Positions 50,835-56,813 of a stretch of 56,813 nt of DNA are shown here, one piece after another; positions within the stretch are counted from its first letter, which is position 1, and every line of letters begins with the position of its first letter. The notes beneath the pieces were generated by a model, which was not told the DNA's origin, made no database searches, and saw only the letters and a list, made by a program, of their open reading frames with translations. The stretch lies in NCBI GenBank assembly GCA_030648615.1, contig JAUSHJ010000063.1, forward strand, positions 1 to 56,813. The letters run 5' to 3'. Made by a program: the position numbers and the translations under genes. Source of the stretch: Microcaldota archaeon (GTDB lineage Archaea > Micrarchaeota > Micrarchaeia > Anstonellales > Bilamarchaeaceae).

Positions 50835-52454
50835 ATGAACGCAACTTCCAAAAAAGGTTTTTTCTTTGTATTCGTGATTTTCTTAGTAATTAGTTATATG
50901 CTAGCATCAATTTCCATTACTGTAAAGCAAATAGATTTAAGTGAAAAACGTTTTGCTGAAAGATTCAAGAATTCAAATATTGAACTTGTAATGAGTCAGG
51001 TTAATGACAAAAAAATTAATGAAGTTTCAAATTCCATAACCTATGCTATGCTTTTTAAGTTAAATGACCATTCAGTAGATTCTCCTCTTAAAAGCAGTCC
51101 TGAAACTGCACCAGAAGCCGAACAACTATTTTATCTCCGCAGTGCAATGCATGAGCTTGTTGCAAATGGAACTGCTTCAGGAGATAATTTTAATGATGCT
51201 CAGCAGCCGACATTTAATCCAGGTGCTGCATCATTCTCCAATTGGGTAAGTGGACTCAATGACACGCTTCAAAATATTGGTTTTGAAGTTTCTGAATTTT
51301 CTTTAAATACTTTTTGGATCAATCAATCAAAAATAGATTCCATTGATTATAATTTTACCATTCATCTTAAAGTATCTGAAAAAGGCGGTTTTACAACTAT
51401 CACCAGGGATTACAATATTTCAAATTCTTTACCTATACAATCTCTTACTGATTCTGCATTTTCCAGAGAAGTAAAAAGGAACAAACCTGATATTTTAGTT
51501 AAGAAGCCATTCTATTTTTTTGATGGTTACAGCGATCCCACTGATATAAATCCAAGTAGTCTGGTTCCTGGAGGGAGTGAAGGGCAGGGATGGTTCTATG
51601 GTTATCTTGTTGAAGTTAAGGATGCTTTATCAGTTCAGCCATTTGAACAAAAAAAATATATTTTAGTAGGCAAATATTCTGATATAATTGCAATGGACTA
51701 TCCCGATCTTTCTTATAAATCATTCGGGGCTTACATAATTACTGATAAACCTATACTAAATCCAGTTTCCGGTTGCCCTGGTGATTTTAATCAGGATAAT
51801 ACGTTTAATCCTATAATTTATGATAATCGTCATTGTACTGTTATGTCATCATCTAATTATATCGACAAACCGTTTATGGTTGGTGAAAATTTTGATATTA
51901 CTTTGGCACCACAATGTGATAGCGATAGTAGTGGCAATACGAGAAGCTGTATTCTTTTCGTAGCTCAAAAAAGCCCAGATGAGGTTAAACTCGATTCGAT
52001 TCAAAAATTACATTCGGTATCAATGTACGACATGGAAAAATTACGTGATTTTGCTATGTGCAGTTATTACATTCATAGTAAGGGTGCACCATCCTATCTT
52101 CAACGAATGCTTGCTAATTCATATATGCGAACAAGTGATTTAGGTATAGAATCTTTTGTACTTGGTAATTATATAGGTGCAACAATTAATGACGATGGTA
52201 GTGCCAGACCATCAGATATAACTTATTCGGATGATAAGAGTAGATTGGATAACGAATTCGTAAATGGAATAACCGGAAGTGCCTATAAAATCCGTGGTAT
52301 GCCCGGATGCAAAGATGCTGAAACTTGTAAAGATGGTTCAGATACTTTACTTGGCCATTTTAGGCTCACATCAGATTCTGCAAAGAAATACATTGGTTCT
52401 TCTAGTTTAGATATAGTTTGTAAACCTGGAAATGCCGGAGCGAGTTGTGGTTAA
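50835..52454 (+). CDS. Large pilin-like surface protein
   Basis: 539 residues. The N-terminus MNATSKKGFFFVFVIFLVISYMLASISITVKQ has a KG site directly before a hydrophobic helix, as in class III signal peptides, followed by a long outside domain. That domain has several Cys pairs (CPGDFNQDNTF, CDSDSSGNTRSC, CKDAETCKDG, CKPGNAGASC) and Asn-glycosylation-type sites. Probably an assembled pilus or tip component. The stop overlaps the region just before the next start by one base, so translation is coupled. Confidence 0.75.
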   Translation: MNATSKKGFFFVFVIFLVISYMLASISITVKQIDLSEKRFAERFKNSNIELVMSQVNDKKINEVSNSITYAMLFKLNDHSVDSPLKSSPETAPEAEQLFYLRSAMHELVANGTASGDNFNDAQQPTFNPGAASFSNWVSGLNDTLQNIGFEVSEFSLNTFWINQSKIDSIDYNFTIHLKVSEKGGFTTITRDYNISNSLPIQSLTDSAFSREVKRNKPDILVKKPFYFFDGYSDPTDINPSSLVPGGSEGQGWFYGYLVEVKDALSVQPFEQKKYILVGKYSDIIAMDYPDLSYKSFGAYIITDKPILNPVSGCPGDFNQDNTFNPIIYDNRHCTVMSSSNYIDKPFMVGENFDITLAPQCDSDSSGNTRSCILFVAQKSPDEVKLDSIQKLHSVSMYDMEKLRDFAMCSYYIHSKGAPSYLQRMLANSYMRTSDLGIESFVLGNYIGATINDDGSARPSDITYSDDKSRLDNEFVNGITGSAYKIRGMPGCKDAETCKDGSDTLLGHFRLTSDSAKKYIGSSSLDIVCKPGNAGASCG

Positions 52455-52455
52455 T

Positions 52456-53019
52456 ATGAAAGGGCAATCCTCAATTGATTTAAACGTTCGATCTAAAGCT
52501 CGAGTATTGCGAGGACAATTCTCAATTAAGCAACCTTTGACGCAAATTTTGCGTCAAAATTTGTCAACATTTTTTGGCACTGTTGACAAACCTGCGGTTG
52601 CAGCTCGATGCCTGAAGGGTCAGTCATCGATGGAACTATTAGTAACGTTCAGTACTGTTCTAGTATTCACAGTTCCAGTATTACTTCTCTTACTTACAGT
52701 TTCACAATTTGGTTTTGAACGTTCATCAGTTGTCCAGGCAGATTCTAGTGCAAGGGTAATTGCAGATAATTTGAATGAGTTGTCTGCCCAAGGTGAAGGT
52801 GCAAAAAGAGAATTGTTGCTAAATCTCCCTTCCAATACTAAATATATTCATATATCTAAAGGTGAAGTAGTAATAGGGGTTTCACTATCGACAGGAATTT
52901 ATGAAGCTGCTGCACCATTCTACGCAAATGTTGTTACTCCCTATGATACTGCTGTATCGGGGTTATATCCATTATCAATGGAATGGTTGTATCAAACAAA
53001 TGAGGTACATATATCATGA
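52456..53019 (+). CDS. Class III signal-peptide pilin with palindromic insert
   Basis: 187 residues from the ATG directly after the upstream stop. A textbook class III motif LKG/QSSMELLVTFSTVLVFTVPVLLLLL begins near residue 53, followed by a small outside domain. The first residues MKGQSSIDL repeat the same box 52 codons earlier but without a hydrophobic helix. Between them lies DNA with two perfect palindromes (TTGACGCAAA/TTTGCGTCAA at 52537 and TTTGTCAACA/TGTTGACAAA at 52560). Cutting at the second site would discard the insert. An ATG at 52432 is in frame but inside the previous gene. Confidence 0.82.
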   Translation: MKGQSSIDLNVRSKARVLRGQFSIKQPLTQILRQNLSTFFGTVDKPAVAARCLKGQSSMELLVTFSTVLVFTVPVLLLLLTVSQFGFERSSVVQADSSARVIADNLNELSAQGEGAKRELLLNLPSNTKYIHISKGEVVIGVSLSTGIYEAAAPFYANVVTPYDTAVSGLYPLSMEWLYQTNEVHIS

Positions 53020-53498
53020 TAGGTTCCAAAGGTCAAGTTGCTATGGAGTTTTTCCTCTATTCTGGGGTTTTCTTATTCATGATAATTGTAGCATTCATCG
53101 CGATAACTTATACTCAAAGTAATGAACTTCCTGCTAAAGAAGCACTGATAGCAAAAGAAGTGGGTGAAAGTATAACTGAGCAAATAAATCTTGCAGTTAG
53201 TGCTGATAGAGGTTTTAATACTACTACTATCTTTCCAAGGGTTATTCTAGGCAGACCATATAAAATTTCTTTTGTTCAGGATAAAAATACGCAAAACATT
53301 AGATTCGTGATATTGGAATGGCAGAGTAGTAAAGGTGAGGTAAGTCAGTCCTATACTCTTGCAGGATATAACTACAAATTCGAAGGCTGTGTTTCGCCTT
53401 TAGGTACTGCAAATCCTACGATGGTAAGTAATACATGTAGGAATTCACTTATGCTATACAATAACGGTTCTAACGTAATTATTAATCAGGAGAGTTAA
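53016..53498 (+). CDS. Class III signal-peptide pilin
   Basis: 160 residues. MIGSKG/QVAMEFFLYSGVFLFMIIVAFIAITYTQ is a clear class III signal: KG, then Q, Glu at +5 and a hydrophobic helix. The mature domain is about 154 residues, beta-rich, with a Cys pair (EGCVSPL and SNTCRNS) near the end. It overlaps the upstream gene as ATGA. Substrate of the prepilin peptidase at 6935. Confidence 0.85.
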   Translation: MIGSKGQVAMEFFLYSGVFLFMIIVAFIAITYTQSNELPAKEALIAKEVGESITEQINLAVSADRGFNTTTIFPRVILGRPYKISFVQDKNTQNIRFVILEWQSSKGEVSQSYTLAGYNYKFEGCVSPLGTANPTMVSNTCRNSLMLYNNGSNVIINQES

Positions 53499-53500
53499 AT

Positions 53501-54031
53501 ATGAAGAACTTAAAAGGATTGAAAGGTCAATATTTTAGTTTCGATGCGATAATATCCAGTGTGATATTTATCCTGACTATTGTTACTTTACTCTCTCATT
53601 GGCACAGTGTGCGTTCTGCATTGGACTTCCAAACTAACGAAAATATCAGAGAAGCAATACGTGTATCTGATCTTTCATTCACTCCTGGGTATCCAGCTAA
53701 TGAACGTTGCAGTACTCAATCTCAAATTGGTTTTGCGGTTTCCTGGCAGGATAAAAGATTAAATTATACTAATTTAGAATTGTGTGCAAGCACCAGTTCT
53801 AATACTTTACAATCTAATCTCTCATCTTCACTCAAGGTGTCTATAAAGGTAGAAAACCAAAGCGTATTAGGGTCTGATCCTTATTTCTACATTGGAACTA
53901 ATATGGATGACATGAGTGATTTGGATCGTAGTAAGTTAAAAAGTATCTCAAAATTCAGGCGTGTTGCTACGGCAGTTAATAGGTTAGGAGAAGAGCAGAT
54001 GATCTATCTTGATTTTTATGTTTATAATTAA
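53501..54031 (+). CDS. Pilin-like protein, last gene of the cluster
   Basis: 176 residues. MKNLKGLKG/QYFSFDAIISSVIFILTIVTLL has the KG-Q site and a following helix, with Asp replacing the usual Glu. The mature part has two Cys (NERCSTQ and LELCAST) and is otherwise of mixed polar composition. Only two bases separate its start from the upstream stop. No pilus ATPase or platform protein is encoded in the window, so the assembly motor is elsewhere. Confidence 0.78.
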   Translation: MKNLKGLKGQYFSFDAIISSVIFILTIVTLLSHWHSVRSALDFQTNENIREAIRVSDLSFTPGYPANERCSTQSQIGFAVSWQDKRLNYTNLELCASTSSNTLQSNLSSSLKVSIKVENQSVLGSDPYFYIGTNMDDMSDLDRSKLKSISKFRRVATAVNRLGEEQMIYLDFYVYN

Positions 54032-54043
54032 TTGCCAAAATAG

Positions 54044-54091
54044 TTGGTAGAATCTAGAAATACTGGTAGATGGTAGAACGAGGAGGTAGAA
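54044..54091. repeat. GGTAGA-type degenerate intergenic repeat
   Basis: TTGGTAGAATC, ACTGGTAGATGGTAGAACG and GGAGGTAGAA follow one another, matching words at 11152-11190. The last unit doubles as the ribosome site of the adenylate kinase gene. Confidence 0.5.
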
Positions 54092-54094
54092 TTT

Positions 54095-54634
54095 ATGATA
54101 ATCGTTATGGGGTTGCCAGGCGCTGGGAAAAGTACGTTACTTTCTAAATTGAAAGAAAGCGGAACTGATTATGAATTTGTAAATTACGGAGATCTCATGC
54201 TTAAGATAGAAATAGGAAAAGGTTGGGTAAAGACAAGAGATGAAATGAGGAAATTGCCAATAGAAAAGCAAAAGCAGGCACAGAAACTTGTTGCAGCATG
54301 GCTTGCAAAACAAAACGGAAAATTGATTTTAGATACTCACTGTTCTGTTAATACTCCTAGCGGTTATTATCCTGGGTTACCATTTGCATTTCTTAAGGGT
54401 TTGGCAATTGAGAAATTAATTTATGTTACTGCAAATGTAGATGAAATAATAGCGAGACGACAGAACGACCCTAGTCGTCTACGTGACAGTAACGATAACA
54501 TTGCAGAGCATGATTCTATGAATCGATGTTATCTTGCAGCCTATTCTGCATTTACTGGTGCCCCTTCTGTAATCATCTACAATAAGCAGGGAAAGCTGGA
54601 CGAAGCTGTAGAACAGATGAAGAAGCTGCTTTAA
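54095..54634 (+). CDS. adkA: Adenylate kinase, archaeal type
   Basis: 179 residues, the short archaeal AdkA form that converts AMP and ATP to two ADP. P-loop MGLPGAGKSTL at 5-15, the AMP-binding region NYGDLMLKIEIGKGWVKTRDEMRKLP, LILDTHCSVNTPSGYYPGLP, and the lid region RRQNDPSRLRDSNDNIAEHDSMNRCYLAAYSA. Strong GAGGAGGT ribosome site. All family motifs intact. Confidence 0.95.
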   Translation: MIIVMGLPGAGKSTLLSKLKESGTDYEFVNYGDLMLKIEIGKGWVKTRDEMRKLPIEKQKQAQKLVAAWLAKQNGKLILDTHCSVNTPSGYYPGLPFAFLKGLAIEKLIYVTANVDEIIARRQNDPSRLRDSNDNIAEHDSMNRCYLAAYSAFTGAPSVIIYNKQGKLDEAVEQMKKLL

Positions 54635-54680
54635 ATAAAAAGTTCTCTATTTTTAATCTTATTTTTACTAATCTTATTCT

Positions 54681-55961
<1,281 letters not shown>

Positions 55962-55969
55962 GTGTATTC

Positions 55970-56662
55970 ATGAAATTTCTTCTGCGTAAAAATGGAATCG
56001 AATTTTACTATACAGATAAATTCATGTATGGTAAGAAAGACGGAGAACTTTACAAGCTTGCCATGTTTGACAGGCATTTCTATAAACTAAAGTTGTACAA
56101 TAGAGTGCCAGTGCTGGAAATCGATGGGCTCAGAATGCAGTTAGTAAAAGATTTCAAAACTCCTCTTGATTATTCCAAAGAAGTTGCCTCCAGATTAAAA
56201 ATAACTAAGAATGATGCTGTGCTAGATATTTGCACTGGCTTAGGTTATACTGCTATAGCGGCATCTAAATTTGCAAATAAAGTAATAACCTGTGAATTAA
56301 GCGAATCCGTGCTTCAGTTAGCTCGCTGGAATCCATTTTCAAGTGAATTATTTTCTTCAAACATAGAAATAAAATCAGGAGACGCGTTTTCCACAGTGAA
56401 AGGGTTCAAGGACAAGACTTTCGATGTAGTAATTCATGATCCACCTAGGTTCAGTCATGCCCCTGACCTTTACTCATCACAGTTTTATACTGAACTTCAT
56501 CGTGTTACCAAAAGCAAAGCAAGACTATTTCACTATGTTGGTACTTTAGGAAAAGAAAAAGGAAGAAAAATAGAAGATGAAGTAAAGAAAAGATTAGAGT
56601 TGGCAGGCTTCCGAGATTTTAACTACGTTGCGAAACTACAGGGATGGTTTTTCAGAAAATAA
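55970..56662 (+). CDS. Class I SAM-dependent methyltransferase
   Basis: About 230 residues from the ATG after GAGTGTATTC. An N-terminal beta-rich domain (FLLRKNGIEFYYTDKFMYGKKDGELYKLAMFDRHFYKLKLY) precedes the methyltransferase fold: motif I LDICTGLGYTAIAASKFANKVITCELSE, and DVVIHDPPRFSHA as motif IV (DPPR). The DPP motif is used by many N-methylases and RNA methylases, so a nucleic acid target is possible. It follows serS by 8 bp and is probably cotranscribed. Confidence 0.86.
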   Translation: MKFLLRKNGIEFYYTDKFMYGKKDGELYKLAMFDRHFYKLKLYNRVPVLEIDGLRMQLVKDFKTPLDYSKEVASRLKITKNDAVLDICTGLGYTAIAASKFANKVITCELSESVLQLARWNPFSSELFSSNIEIKSGDAFSTVKGFKDKTFDVVIHDPPRFSHAPDLYSSQFYTELHRVTKSKARLFHYVGTLGKEKGRKIEDEVKKRLELAGFRDFNYVAKLQGWFFRK

Positions 56663-56735
56663 AAAGATAAAAAAAAGAAAAATTGAAGCCAGAATTTGTA
56701 TCTACCCTCTAGCATTCAGCCTCTACCAATAGTTA

Positions 56736-56813
56736 TTACCTATCCTTGGTAACTATCTGTATACCTTCAGGAGTTCTGTTGACATTGCCAACTTTAACAC
56801 CAACAAGTAACCG
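56736..56813 (-). CDS. C-terminal end of a gene running in from the right
   Basis: The minus strand has an open frame from the right edge to a TAA, reading RLLVGVKVGNVNRTPEGIQI and VTKDR, which looks like the end of a small beta-rich protein. Too short for a family call. The 56663-56735 gap carries CTACC-type repeat words. Confidence 0.5.
   Translation of the reverse strand, partial: RLLVGVKVGNVNRTPEGIQIVTKDR

Overview
This window is archaeal chromosome. Evidence for this is a proteasome alpha subunit, ribosomal protein S8e, ATP-dependent DNA ligase, archaeal-type ProRS, CDP-archaeol synthase, the tRNA C56 methylase Trm56, a KEOPS Cgi121-like protein, archaeal adenylate kinase, an S-layer protein with the methanococcal-type N-terminus, class III (type IV pilin-like) signal peptides, TATA-box promoters and intron-containing tRNA genes. 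The DNA is AT-rich, genes are short and packed on both strands, and the Shine-Dalgarno signal is usually GGTGAT or GAGGTG. No rRNA gene and no complete mobile element lies inside. A small-genome DPANN-type archaeon (Micrarchaeota or Diapherotrites-like) is my best guess; this rests on gene content and tRNA intron style only and is not proven.

Layout. 1-2.2 kb: 3' part of a large envelope-like protein. 2.2-6.9 kb: an accessory island. An AAA+/DUF4143 ATPase lies between two ~140-bp direct repeats. Then come a BRO/DinD-like gene and an AbiE-type nucleotidyltransferase pair, separated by extra copies of the 3' end of trm56, whose complete gene closes the island. 6.9-11.7 kb: prepilin peptidase, glycosyltransferase, thioredoxin-like membrane protein, LemA, HtpX, lipoprotein. 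11.7-18.9 kb: psmA, a GC-rich structured segment, UMP kinase operon, translin, cyclase, acylphosphatase, two related lipoproteins, DNA ligase. 18.9-20.3 kb: Fic protein, a repeat-flanked IS605-like hairpin relic. 20.3-26.5 kb: HTH-CBS regulator divergent from a SAM hydrolase, MetRS, a nucleotidyltransferase-like protein, a transporter. 26.6-31.9 kb: S8e, Cgi121, a transglutaminase lipoprotein, ProRS, an amino-acid kinase. 31.9-32.2 kb: tRNA-Gln and tRNA-Val, carrying three introns between them. 32.2-41.9 kb: two regulated genes of unknown role, Lrp, AlkD, an HhH glycosylase, a methyltransferase-TPR pair, an EEP nuclease, a THEP1-like NTPase, RNase Z. 42-45.2 kb: S-layer protein behind a run of hairpins. 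45.2-50.2 kb: zinc-ribbon protein, CarS, SppA, unknowns. 50.2-54.0 kb: a five-gene pilin-like operon. 54.1-56.8 kb: adenylate kinase, SerRS interrupted by an in-frame TAA, a methyltransferase.

How it fits together. The prepilin peptidase near 7 kb is the likely processing enzyme for the pilin-like proteins at 50-54 kb. S-layer, pilins, SppA, HtpX/LemA, CarS and several lipoproteins make this largely a cell-surface and membrane quality-control region. Trm56, RNase Z, Cgi121 and three aminoacyl-tRNA synthetases form a tRNA theme beside the intron-rich tRNA genes. A 47-bp promoter block is nearly identical upstream of the SAM hydrolase/HTH-CBS pair and of an unknown gene 12 kb away, which suggests a small shared regulon. 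The least ordinary points are the serial duplication of the trm56 3' end around defence-like cargo, the palindromic insertion inside a prepilin signal peptide, the introns at non-anticodon positions in both tRNAs, and the single nonsense codon in SerRS.
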